60,703 nt of DNA, taken from contig CAZJDM010000004.1 of the NCBI GenBank assembly GCA_964544765.1, positions 1-60,703 on the forward strand, in the 5' to 3' direction. This DNA is from CAZJDM01 sp964544765. Its GTDB lineage: Bacteria; Bdellovibrionota_B; Oligoflexia; CAYFLR01. The position numbers and the translations under genes were made by a program. The notes under the pieces were generated by a model. It saw only the letters and a program-made list of their open reading frames with translations, was not told where the DNA came from and made no database searches. Positions 33,976-42,900 of the stretch are shown piece by piece (within the stretch, counting starts at the first letter, position 1; every line of letters begins with the position of its first letter).

Positions 33976-34398
33976 TTATGGATCCTTATTGTTGTTATTT
34001 TTTTTTAAATTCATGTATTTAACAAGTGATTCTATTGTGTTTTTACTAAGATGGTTTTCTACCCGGCAAGCATCTTCTTCTGCAATATCAAAAGGAACAT
34101 TTAAAATCTCATGGAAGAAACTAGTTAATAACTTTTTAGCTCCGATATAACGATTAGATAATCCATTGCCTTTGGGTGTTAACTTGATGAATTTATTATT
34201 TTCTAGTATAATGTATTCCTTTAAAAGGAGTTTCTGTATAGCTACTGATATAGTACCTTTGGTTTTTCCAGTATAATTGGTTAAATCGATAGCTCGAACA
34301 TACCCATTTTGTTCATAAAGTTCGTGGACAGCTTTTAAATAATGAATATGAGCGTGAGATAATTCAAGTTGATTATTAATATTTGATTTTGCTTTCAC
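33976..34398 (-). CDS. DtxR/MntR-family metal-dependent regulator
   Basis: 140 residues. N-terminal winged helix (S-H-A-H-I-H-Y-L-K-A-V-H-E-L-Y, A-I-D-L-T-N-Y-T-G-K-T-K-G-T-I-S-V-A-I-Q-K-L) followed by the family dimerisation/metal domain (A-K-K-L-L-T-S-F-F-H-E-I-L-N-V-P, E-E-D-A-C-R-V-E-N-H-L-S). The E-x-x-A-C-R-x-E-H-x metal-site pattern is retained as A-C-R-V-E-N-H, so Mn or Fe binding is likely. There is no SH3-like third domain, as in MntR. Start is GTG with GGAG five bases upstream. It is divergent from nadA, with palindromes between them. Confidence 0.85.
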   Translation of the reverse strand: MKAKSNINNQLELSHAHIHYLKAVHELYEQNGYVRAIDLTNYTGKTKGTISVAIQKLLLKEYIILENNKFIKLTPKGNGLSNRYIGAKKLLTSFFHEILNVPFDIAEEDACRVENHLSKNTIESLVKYMNLKKNNNNKDP

Positions 34399-34465
34399 GG
34401 TTGCTCCAAATATTGAAAATATAAAATTTTTACTTGTGAAACAATGGCATATTAGTCTTCAAGTG

Positions 34466-34481
34466 TCAAACTTTTGTTTGA
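34466..34481. promoter_or_regulatory. Palindrome upstream of the DtxR-like gene
   Basis: TCAAAC-TTTT-GTTTGA, perfect 6-base arms, about 70 bases before the GTG of the DtxR-like gene. It is a candidate binding site for that regulator. Confidence 0.35.
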
Positions 34482-34505
34482 ACTATCATCCATTGGTGAT
34501 GAATT

Positions 34506-34543
34506 ATACTCTCTAGCTAGCCGGTTAGGGAACGGTAGAGTAT
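34506..34543. promoter_or_regulatory. Inverted repeat upstream of nadA
   Basis: ATACTCT (34506-34512) and AGAGTAT (34537-34543) enclose a GC-richer centre (CCG/CGG). A TTGACA box lies just after at 34555-34560, with a weak TATGAC -10 (34578-34583) that would make the nadA transcript almost leaderless. Possible operator for the NAD genes or the divergent regulator. Confidence 0.35.
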
Positions 34544-34589
34544 GGTATATAAGATTGACAGATTACTCTTTATTATTTATGACTGAGCC

Positions 34590-35639
34590 ATGAATGGTTT
34601 AGATCATATAGAATTTTCTAGAAAAGAGATTGAAAAGGAAACCGAAAGATTATTTTGTCTATTGATGGATATTGAGTGCGCTCATGATCATAAATGGACC
34701 TTAGATGCTTGTAGGCAAATTGCTCCAATAACTTTGGAGATCAATCAATTAAAGAAAGAAAAGAATGCTATTATTTTAGCACATTCTTACACCTCGCCAG
34801 ATATAGTTTATGGTGTTGCTGATTTTAAAAGTGATTCTTATGCTCTAAGTTTAGAGGCTAAGAAAGCTGAAGCAGATGTAATTGTTTTTGCCGGAGTAGT
34901 TTTTATGGCTGAAACGGCTAAGATAGTGTGCCCTAATGCTTTAGTTGTGGTTCCTGATCCCAATTCGGGTTGTTCCTTAGCAGACTCTATAAGAGGAAAA
35001 GATGTACGGGATTTGAAAAGAAAGTATCCTGAAGCAGTGACTGTTTGTTATATTAATACAAACGCCGAGGTAAAAGCTGAGAGCGATATATGCGTTACCT
35101 CTACTAATGTCTTTGATATTGTTGAAAAATTACCCCAAAATCAAATTTTGTTTATTCCTGATCGATTAATGGCAGATAATTTGCGGATTGAGATGAGAAA
35201 GAGGGGGATTAATAAAGAAATTATATCTTCTGATGGAACTTGCGAGGTGCATGATCAATTTAAGGTAGAAACCATCTACAAGGAACGTAGTCGCTTTCCT
35301 GATTTAAAGGTAGTTAGTCATCCTGAATGTGTCCCCGAAATAACTGAATTAAGCGATTTTGTTGGTAGTACTGGAGCTATGATGAAATATGTGAAAAATT
35401 CTAGCTCAAAATACTATATGATGCTTACTGAGTGTGGCTTGATAAGTCGTTTAGAAGCTGAAACTAAAGGAAAAACTTTTATATCAGCGTGTAAAATTTG
35501 CCCTTATATGAAAATGAATGATCTATATAAAATACGGAATGTATTAAGATCACCAAGAAAGGATCAAATTATAAGTTTAGATCCTACCATTGTTTCCAAA
35601 GCCGGAAAGGCAATTGATCGAATGTTTGAATTTTCCTAA
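34590..35639 (+). CDS. nadA: Quinolinate synthase
   Basis: 349 residues, [4Fe-4S] enzyme condensing iminoaspartate with dihydroxyacetone phosphate to quinolinate in de novo NAD synthesis. Seen: A-I-I-L-A-H-S-Y, V-F-M-A-E-T-A-K-I-V, V-P-D-P-N-S-G-C-S-L-A-D, Y-I-N-T-N-A-E-V-K-A, F-I-P-D-R-L-M-A-D-N, H-P-E-C, S-T-G-A-M-M, and the C-terminal C-K-I-C-P-Y-M. Cysteines for the cluster are in place. First gene of a nadA-nadC-nadB run with short gaps, the whole pathway from aspartate to nicotinate mononucleotide. Confidence 0.95.
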   Translation: MNGLDHIEFSRKEIEKETERLFCLLMDIECAHDHKWTLDACRQIAPITLEINQLKKEKNAIILAHSYTSPDIVYGVADFKSDSYALSLEAKKAEADVIVFAGVVFMAETAKIVCPNALVVVPDPNSGCSLADSIRGKDVRDLKRKYPEAVTVCYINTNAEVKAESDICVTSTNVFDIVEKLPQNQILFIPDRLMADNLRIEMRKRGINKEIISSDGTCEVHDQFKVETIYKERSRFPDLKVVSHPECVPEITELSDFVGSTGAMMKYVKNSSSKYYMMLTECGLISRLEAETKGKTFISACKICPYMKMNDLYKIRNVLRSPRKDQIISLDPTIVSKAGKAIDRMFEFS

Positions 35640-35659
35640 TAATTTTTTGGATATTTCTT

Positions 35660-36499
35660 ATGATTTGTATTGATAAGCTTATTGAGTTATCTATTGAGGA
35701 GGATCTTGGTTTAGGGGATATAACCACTGACAGTATTATTGATCCTCATCAAGTATCCAAAGCTGAAATAATATCTAAAGAAACACTATGTTTATGTGGT
35801 GTTCATGTTGCAAAACAAATTTTTCATAAAATTGATACTTCCTTAGAAATCAAAATTTTTTATGAAGATGGTGATCTATTAGCGGCTAAAGAATTAGTTA
35901 TGTCTATTTGTGGTAAAACCTCCAGTATATTAAAAGCAGAGCGGATAGCATTAAATTTTCTTCAGCGCTTATCAGGGATTGCTACACAAACCAAAAAATA
36001 TGTGGATATAGCTAATAAGTATAAAGTAAAAGTGTGTGATACCAGAAAAACTACTCCTGGTCATAGGTTACTTGAAAAATATGCAGTTAAATGTGGGGGA
36101 GGCAGTAATCATAGGATGTCTCTTGCTGATAGTGTTTTAATTAAGGATAATCACATAAAAGCAGCTGGTTCAATAAAAGAGGCTGTTTTAAGGGCTAAAA
36201 GTTACATACTACATACATCCAAAATTGAAGTTGAGGTTCAAAATATAGAGCAGATAAAAGAAGCTCTTAATTGTGGCGCGGATATTATCATGTTAGATAA
36301 TATGCCTTCGTATCAAATAAAAGAAGCGGTTGATTTTATAGAAAATCGAGTTACGATTGAGGTATCAGGTGGAGTAAATTGGGATAATTTTACGTCCTAT
36401 GCCCGAATAGGTATAGATATAATATCAATAGGAGCTTTGACCCATTCTTTTCGTTCAGTGGATCTAAGTTTAAATTTGGACAATTCTTCTACATTATGA
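35660..36499 (+). CDS. nadC: Nicotinate-nucleotide pyrophosphorylase (quinolinate phosphoribosyltransferase)
   Basis: 279 residues, quinolinate + PRPP to nicotinate mononucleotide. Seen: E-E-D-L-G-L-G-D-I-T-T-D at the N-terminus, N-F-L-Q-R-L-S-G-I-A-T, D-T-R-K-T-T-P-G-H-R, E-K-Y-A-V-K-C-G-G-G-S-N-H-R, L-I-K-D-N-H, I-E-V-E-V and V-S-G-G-V-N. All active-site basic residues are present. It is 20 bases after nadA and 67 bases before nadB. Confidence 0.96.
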   Translation: MICIDKLIELSIEEDLGLGDITTDSIIDPHQVSKAEIISKETLCLCGVHVAKQIFHKIDTSLEIKIFYEDGDLLAAKELVMSICGKTSSILKAERIALNFLQRLSGIATQTKKYVDIANKYKVKVCDTRKTTPGHRLLEKYAVKCGGGSNHRMSLADSVLIKDNHIKAAGSIKEAVLRAKSYILHTSKIEVEVQNIEQIKEALNCGADIIMLDNMPSYQIKEAVDFIENRVTIEVSGGVNWDNFTSYARIGIDIISIGALTHSFRSVDLSLNLDNSSTL

Positions 36500-36566
36500 A
36501 TATAGTTCAAAAATAGAGATCAATAGATATCAAATGTGAGGCTAATAGATTAGTGAGGATATTTTA

Positions 36567-38123
36567 ATGAAAATAATCGAAACGGATTTGCTAATAATTG
36601 GCTCGGGATTAGCAGGTTCTGTTTATGCTTATGCAGCTTTAAAAAATGGCCTTTCATGTATAATGCTTTCTGGCGAGGATACAATTGGTGATTGTAATAG
36701 TAATCTAGCTCAAGGTGGAATAATATTTGACAATTCGGGAAGGGTAGATTTGTTAAAGAGCGATATACAAGAAGCTAGCGCTAATACTTCCTTTGATCCA
36801 GTTATTGATGACATCATTAAATATGGACCAGAACTTATAGATAAAATATTAATAAAAGATATAAATGTAGATTTTGATAAAAATAGTAACGATCAACTAT
36901 CATTTACTAAAGAAGGAGCTCACTCAATTTCTAGAATAATTTTCTCCAAAGATAAAACGGGTGAGGTAATTCTTTGTTCTGTGCATAATTACTTACTTGG
37001 TCAACCTAATCTTACTATTTTAAATAATAGTATTGCAATTGATTTATTGACTTTGTCTCATAGTTCTCAATCAGTACAAGATAAATATCAGCCTTTAACT
37101 TGTTTTGGTGCATATGTTCTTGATGATAAAACAGGTGAGGTGATGGCTATTTACGCTAAGAAGACGGTTCTTGCTACTGGAGGAATAGGTCAAGTATATT
37201 TACATTCTACTAGCTATGACCATGCCTTTGGCCATGGAATAGCTATGGCGTATAGAATAGGTGCAAGGGTTATTGATATGGAATACGTCCAGTTCCATCC
37301 GACCGTTTTTTATAAAAAGGGAGTATCTCCTTTTCTTATATCAGAGGCTGTGAGAGGAGAAGGAGGGGTTCTTGTTAATAGATTGGGACATCCATTTATG
37401 GATAATCAACATCCATTAAAATCTCTGGCACCTCGCGATATTATTGCTAGAGCTATTCATACCGAGCTAATTAGGACTGATTCTCATTGTGTATATCTGG
37501 ATTTATCGAGTATGACCCCATCTTTTATCAAAGATAGATTTCCTACTATCTATCAAAGGTGTAAAGAAAATGAGATTGATATTAGTCAGAGTCCTATTCC
37601 TGTTGTACCAGCAGCTCATTTTTTATGTGGGGGTATTCATGCTACTATAGATGGTCGAACTAATATACGAAATTTAAATGTGGTTGGTGAATCAGCTTGC
37701 ACTGGATTGCATGGAGCTAATCGTTTAGCTAGTACTTCACTTCTTGAATGTGTTACAATGGGTTATCTTACTGCGGTTAAAGATAAAATTGACATAGAGC
37801 AGAATAAGTTTTATTTTCCGGAAATTGATGATTGGGAATGTCCGGAAGAGTTTCCTGATGAAAACCTTATAAAACAGGATTTAAATTTAATCAGAAGTAC
37901 TATGTGGAACTATGTTGGATTGATAAGAACTACTAAACGACTTGAAAGAGCAGAGAAAATTTTAAGAGGTTTGCAGTTACAAATTAATAATTTCTATGCT
38001 GGTTATAAGTTAACCAAGAATTTGTTGGCGTTAAGAAGTTCGATTCAAAACGCTTTATTAATTACTTATGCTGCTTTAAAGAATAAAAATAGTAAGGGTT
38101 GTCATTTTAAAGAACAAGGGTAA
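36567..38123 (+). CDS. nadB: L-aspartate oxidase
   Basis: 518 residues, FAD flavoprotein oxidising aspartate to iminoaspartate for NadA. Seen: L-I-I-G-S-G-L-A-G (FAD fold), S-N-L-A-Q-G-G-I, A-T-G-G-I-G-Q-V-Y, M-E-Y-V-Q-F-H-P-T, S-E-A-V-R-G-E-G-G, A-P-R-D-I-I-A-R-A-I, P-A-A-H-F-L-C-G-G-I and N-R-L-A-S-T-S-L-L-E. It resembles succinate dehydrogenase/fumarate reductase flavoproteins, but Q-G-G-I and genome context settle NadB. AGGAT precedes the ATG. Confidence 0.95.
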   Translation: MKIIETDLLIIGSGLAGSVYAYAALKNGLSCIMLSGEDTIGDCNSNLAQGGIIFDNSGRVDLLKSDIQEASANTSFDPVIDDIIKYGPELIDKILIKDINVDFDKNSNDQLSFTKEGAHSISRIIFSKDKTGEVILCSVHNYLLGQPNLTILNNSIAIDLLTLSHSSQSVQDKYQPLTCFGAYVLDDKTGEVMAIYAKKTVLATGGIGQVYLHSTSYDHAFGHGIAMAYRIGARVIDMEYVQFHPTVFYKKGVSPFLISEAVRGEGGVLVNRLGHPFMDNQHPLKSLAPRDIIARAIHTELIRTDSHCVYLDLSSMTPSFIKDRFPTIYQRCKENEIDISQSPIPVVPAAHFLCGGIHATIDGRTNIRNLNVVGESACTGLHGANRLASTSLLECVTMGYLTAVKDKIDIEQNKFYFPEIDDWECPEEFPDENLIKQDLNLIRSTMWNYVGLIRTTKRLERAEKILRGLQLQINNFYAGYKLTKNLLALRSSIQNALLITYAALKNKNSKGCHFKEQG

Positions 38124-38187
38124 AGAACCCAGTGACTAAAGATCGTAGGGATTTCTTACTGAAACTATTGTAAAAGGAAATTTTGAA

Positions 38188-38922
38188 ATGGATACTTCCA
38201 ATACTAAATTAGCTAATTCTTCGAATGCTCAAGAAAAACCGGGTAAGATGCTGGTCAGTTTGTCTTTTAATATTATTATACCGGTTGTAATTTTGAGCAA
38301 ATATAGTGGTCCGGAAAATTTAGGTGCGGTACGAGGGTTTTTAATCGCTTTGGCCTTTCCTTTTATTTATGGAACTCATGATTTAATAGCTAAAAGGCAG
38401 TGGAATTTTTTATCTATTATGGGAATTATTAGTGTCTTATTGGCAGGGGGCCTGGCATTATTTGAGCTTGATAGATTTTGGTTCGCCGTTAAAGAAGCTT
38501 CTATACCGGCTATAATAGGTGTGGCTGTTTTCTTGTCTGATAGAATGAAACATCCCATTGTCAAAAACTTGCTATTTAATCCTCAGGTATTAAACGTTGA
38601 TCAGATTAAGGAATCTTTGGATAAGAATAATAAACGAGAACTTTTTGAAAGATTATTTACTCGTACAACCTATCTTATATGTTTGTCGTTGGCCTTAAGT
38701 TCGGTATTAAATTTTGTATTAGCGATATGGATTTTAAAAAGTCCTTCGGGAACACCAGAATTTAACAAAGAATATGGATTGATGATGGCGTTGAGTTTTC
38801 CAGTGATTGCTTTGCCATGTATGATAGTAACACTAGGATCGCTTTGGTACTTAATAATGGGAATTAAGAAATTAACTGGATTGGACCTTAACCATATATT
38901 TAAGGATCCAAAAGCAAAATAA
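38188..38922 (+). CDS. VC0807-like polytopic membrane protein
   Basis: 244 residues with about six membrane helices. The pattern L-S-F-N-I-I-I-P-V-V-I-L-S-K, R-G-F-L-I-A-L-A-F-P-F-I-Y-G and D-R-F-W-F-A-V-K-E-A-S-I-P matches what I recall of the VC0807 family, inner-membrane proteins of unknown role related to intracellular septation protein A. The cytoplasmic stretch between helices (about 135-160) is charged. AAGGA precedes the ATG. It follows nadB by 64 bases on the same strand, so it may be co-transcribed; no functional link to NAD is evident. Confidence 0.6.
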   Translation: MDTSNTKLANSSNAQEKPGKMLVSLSFNIIIPVVILSKYSGPENLGAVRGFLIALAFPFIYGTHDLIAKRQWNFLSIMGIISVLLAGGLALFELDRFWFAVKEASIPAIIGVAVFLSDRMKHPIVKNLLFNPQVLNVDQIKESLDKNNKRELFERLFTRTTYLICLSLALSSVLNFVLAIWILKSPSGTPEFNKEYGLMMALSFPVIALPCMIVTLGSLWYLIMGIKKLTGLDLNHIFKDPKAK

Positions 38923-39009
38923 CAAATATTCTGATTATTCAAATACATTTTAACAAATTAACGATTTAACGTTAACGCGTGATGGGCGAAACCTGCACAT
39001 CGAGCTATC

Positions 39010-39723
39010 TTATATAGATATCGATTCTACTTCGGGATTATACATTAGTCTAGCGTTTCTGATATCTACATCATAAAGAAATGCTGGGCCACCATAGCCT
39101 CCTGTTTCCATTTTAGCATTCATAATAGAAGGTTCTTCAATATGGTCAAAGCCAATAGGGTGGCCTATTTCATGAGTTGCTACAGCTGTTAGATTAGCTT
39201 TAATTTTGTTGGGGTGAAGCCAAGCATCTAACTCTCTGTTTTCAAAGGAAAAGTGTTGAAAATTGAAAAATATATCTCCTTTACCTACGGCTTGAAAGTC
39301 ATAGGGATCAGGTCTCCATACACTTGTTCCAATTGATGTTTTTGGCCTTCCAGTAATTTTTTTCCAGTTTGTTACAGCGTAAAACCCAAAAAAATCATCG
39401 TATAGAGCTTCATTGATATGGTTAAAATCATCTCCTGAAAAGTAGTCTATGCCTTTATACTCAAATAATTTTTTGCCAATAGCGGTTTCCCAAAGATTAA
39501 TTGCCTCTAAAATAGCTTTTCTAGATTGGTATGATAATGATGAGCCAAATTTGAAAGGTATTGGTAAATTTTTCCAGCCTTTGGGATGGTGAGCAAAATA
39601 GAATGTACGACTAGGAGGTGTGAGCATTTGGTCCCGATATGGGTGGGAGCCAAACTTGTTGTCAGTTATCATTTGACCGCAAGAAACAAGGATAAGTGAT
39701 ATGAATATATAATATTTTAACAT
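39010..39723 (-). CDS. Matrixin-like zinc metalloprotease lipoprotein
   Basis: 237 residues. Lipobox L-V-S-C-G with Cys at about residue 15. The zinc motif is A-T-H-E-I-G-H-P-I-G-F-D-H (HExxHxxGxxH), followed by the Met-turn S-I-M-N-A, which places it with the matrixin/M10-type metzincins. Catalytic Glu and three His are intact. There is no evident propeptide with a cysteine switch. It is probably anchored to the outer membrane. It stands alone at the left edge of the secretion-rich block; the extracellular target is unknown. Confidence 0.85.
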   Translation of the reverse strand: MLKYYIFISLILVSCGQMITDNKFGSHPYRDQMLTPPSRTFYFAHHPKGWKNLPIPFKFGSSLSYQSRKAILEAINLWETAIGKKLFEYKGIDYFSGDDFNHINEALYDDFFGFYAVTNWKKITGRPKTSIGTSVWRPDPYDFQAVGKGDIFFNFQHFSFENRELDAWLHPNKIKANLTAVATHEIGHPIGFDHIEEPSIMNAKMETGGYGGPAFLYDVDIRNARLMYNPEVESISI

Positions 39724-39981
39724 AAGTAGATGATTTTAATAAAAATAAAGGATATTAGTATTGATTTTAGAGCCCTCCCTCAGGTTTAAATTTAGTACCA
39801 AATAATTTTATAAAAGTCCATAAATATTTTATTTTATTTTATATATTTTGCATTATTAATGTATACTAATGTTATATTTGTTATAATATAAATATGTTAT
39901 ATTAAATCAATTAGATATCTTTAATTTGTAAAAAATATTTTTTATTTTAACTAAATAGAAAATATTGTCGATGAATATTGT

Positions 39982-42900
39982 ATGGATAGAACCAATAAAT
40001 TGGAACAAGTTGAAGAAGTAATCTCTGACAGTGAGGTTGAAGAGGTAATCTCTGATATAGAAGTTGAATTGGTAAAAACCTTAGATACCTTTGCTATCAG
40101 AGATCCTGTTGAGACTGTGAATGAGGCAGATCCCTTATTAAGGATTGGGCGGGCTCAAAAAGCTGTTGGTCAATTTCAAGAGCATTTAGATGACGAACTT
40201 GAGAAAGATGTGGAAGATGTGGAAGATGTGGAAGATGTGGAAGATGTGGAAGATGAGGAAAATGAGGAAGGTGAAGAAAGTCAAAATAATATTGATTTTC
40301 AAGGGTTAGAAACTACAATGGAACAAGATGTTGATGGAAAGGGTGATGATAGTGTTGTATCGGGAATGACTAGAGAAATTGAAGATTATGAACAAGAATT
40401 AGATAACGATGAAGATTACAGGTTGGAACTAAAAACTGAAGAGTATTGGCCGGAGCCGGAAGATAAAAAATATGTGTTGGAACCAGAAGGTGTAGAATAT
40501 GAGCCGGAACCAGAGGGCTTGGAATATGATCCCGAACCAGAAGGTTTGGAATATGAACCAACGTCGGAAATTTATGAGGGTTCCGCGGAAAAGAATAAGA
40601 TAGAATTGTCGGGTGAGGAAATAGATTCAGATACTTCAGGGGATGAAAAAGATAAAAAAATTGTAATTAAGAAAGAATTGTCATTTGTAGTAAAAAAAGA
40701 ATTTTCGTTTTTGGTTGATTTGAACAAGGTGACTGCCAATGTCTCTATGCAAAATCTGACTTTTTATACTGAAATTTTGAAAAAAGCATTGACCTTAATT
40801 GATACATCAAAAGAGTCATCTCCAGGTATTAAAGTACGTGTTGGCGAATTAATTGATTCTGCCGATTATCATGATCATGCCCAGGAACCAAGTGTATCAG
40901 TTGTAGATGAAGTAGATAAAGATGTAGTTAAACAAACTGATGAGGATATTGTAAAACATTTTGTCCCCGATTCAATACAGGTAGAAGAACAGATTGAAGA
41001 ACAGGTGGAAGAAGAGCGAGATGGTGAAGAAATTGATAGTTTAGAAGGGTTGGGTATTGATGAAGTTACACCAACCGAACAGCCAATTGTGGAAGATAAA
41101 ATAGAGTCAATTGTAGATAAGCTTAAGAAGGAAAACGTTGAAATAGATGAAGTGTTTGGTTTTAAAGAAATTGTTGGTATGAAGCCAGTGGATGGGGGGG
41201 TGGTTGTAAAAAGAGAGAGTGCTTTGTTAAAGAAAACACCTTCATTGTTAAAATATAGTAAGGACTTAGTGTCAGTAATAAACCGTATTACTTCCTATAC
41301 TTGGAACAAGTTAAAAATAGAGAAAAAATCGATAGAAGCTCTTTTCAATTTTTATAAACGTCTTAGTTTTAGTTTACAAAGTAAATGGCACCAAATCACC
41401 AGAAAAAAAGAAAAATCTTTAGCAATAGAGTCAGCAGAAGGGAAAAAATCCAAGCCAATTACTTTTGGATGGTTTAAGGATTTAGGTTCTATTTTTCAAA
41501 GTAAACTACATAGAAAAGACAGAAAAGATAAAAAAGATAGAAGAGATGTAGATCTTTTTGCGATAGAGGCTTCAGATTATGAGGATCAAGAGTTTATACC
41601 GATTACAGGAGATCTTGATATTCCAGCAACGTCTGAAAAACGAATAATCAAAGACGATATAGGAGACATTGTTTCAGACTCAACGGATTTAGAAGAATCA
41701 AAACCAGATAGTTTTGATGAATTAGCAGATGCTGGAGATCCGTTTGGAGAAACGCTAGAAGAAGAACCTGTTCCGATTGAGGAACAAGAAATTGCTCCAG
41801 TTGAGGAACAAGAAATTGCTCCAGTTGAAGAACAAGAAATTGCTCCAGTTGAGGAACAAGAAGCTGCTCCAGTTGAGGAACAAGAAGCTGCTCCAGTTGA
41901 GGAACAAGAAGCTGTGGTAGGAGTACATGAAGTCGAAGAACCAGTTGCAGATGAACGAGATGCGGAAGAGACTATATTCGCAGAACCTGAGGAAGTGGAA
42001 ACAACTTCAATTGAAGAACAAGAAGTAGCTCCAGTTGAGGAACAAGAAATTGTTTCAGTTGAGGCAGAAGAAGCTGTGGTAGGAGTACATGAAGTCGAAG
42101 AACCAGTTGCAGATGAACGAGCTGCGGAAGAGACTATGTTTGCAGAACCTGAGGAGGAAGAATCTGCTTCGGTTGGAGAAGAACAAGAAGCAGCAGTAGA
42201 AGATTCAATGTTTGAAAGTAATTCGGTAGAAGAAACAGAAGAAGTTGAAGAGACAGAAGAAGTAAAAGAAACAGAAGATTCATCCGACATGGGAGATATG
42301 TTTGGAGGATCAGAAGATAGCGCAGAGTCCGAGAGTGATGGAGCTGCCATGTTTGAGATGTCTTTGGAGGAAGAAGCGGTAAAGGAAGAGTCAGCAGAGG
42401 AAAAATCTGAAGAAGAACCAACTGTGGAAGAGGTTATGTTTGCAGAACCTGAGGAGAAAGAATCTGCTTCGGTTGGGGAAGAACAAGAAGCAGCAGTAGA
42501 AGATTCAATGTTTGAAAGTGATTCCGTAGAAGAAACAGAAGAAGTAGAAGAAGTAGAAGAAACAGAAGATTCATCCGACATGGGAGATATGTTTGGAGGA
42601 TCAGAAGATAGCGCAGGATCTGCTGCACAGGAATCTACAGAGTTAGAGTTGACAGAAGAAGTTAAGGAAGACGAAGTTGCTAATAATGAAGAGGAAGAAT
42701 CATCGGATATAGAAGATGATATTTTTGGAGGTTCAGGGGGAGATTCAGGAGGGTCTGGTGAAGATTCAGGAGGATCTGAATCTGACATGGGAGACATGTT
42801 TGGAGAGCCTCCAGAAAGTGAGATCTCAACTGAAGAAAAAAGTAAGGAAGACCCAAGTCAAGTAGCGGTGGGAGAGTCATCAACTCCTGAACTTATAGAT

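Noticed and set aside
40370..40561. Possible antisense small protein in the EPEG repeats
   Set aside because: Product is a pure reflection of the sense repeat, with no start signal.
41776..41919. CRISPR-like array of regular repeats
   Set aside because: Repeats are contiguous, without spacers, and encode an in-frame protein repeat.
41586..42797. 403-codon open frame on the minus strand, Ser-rich
   Set aside because: It is antisense to the acidic repeat gene; GAA/GAG/GAT repeats read backwards give Ser/Thr codons without stops. There is no ribosome binding site and the product is low-complexity.
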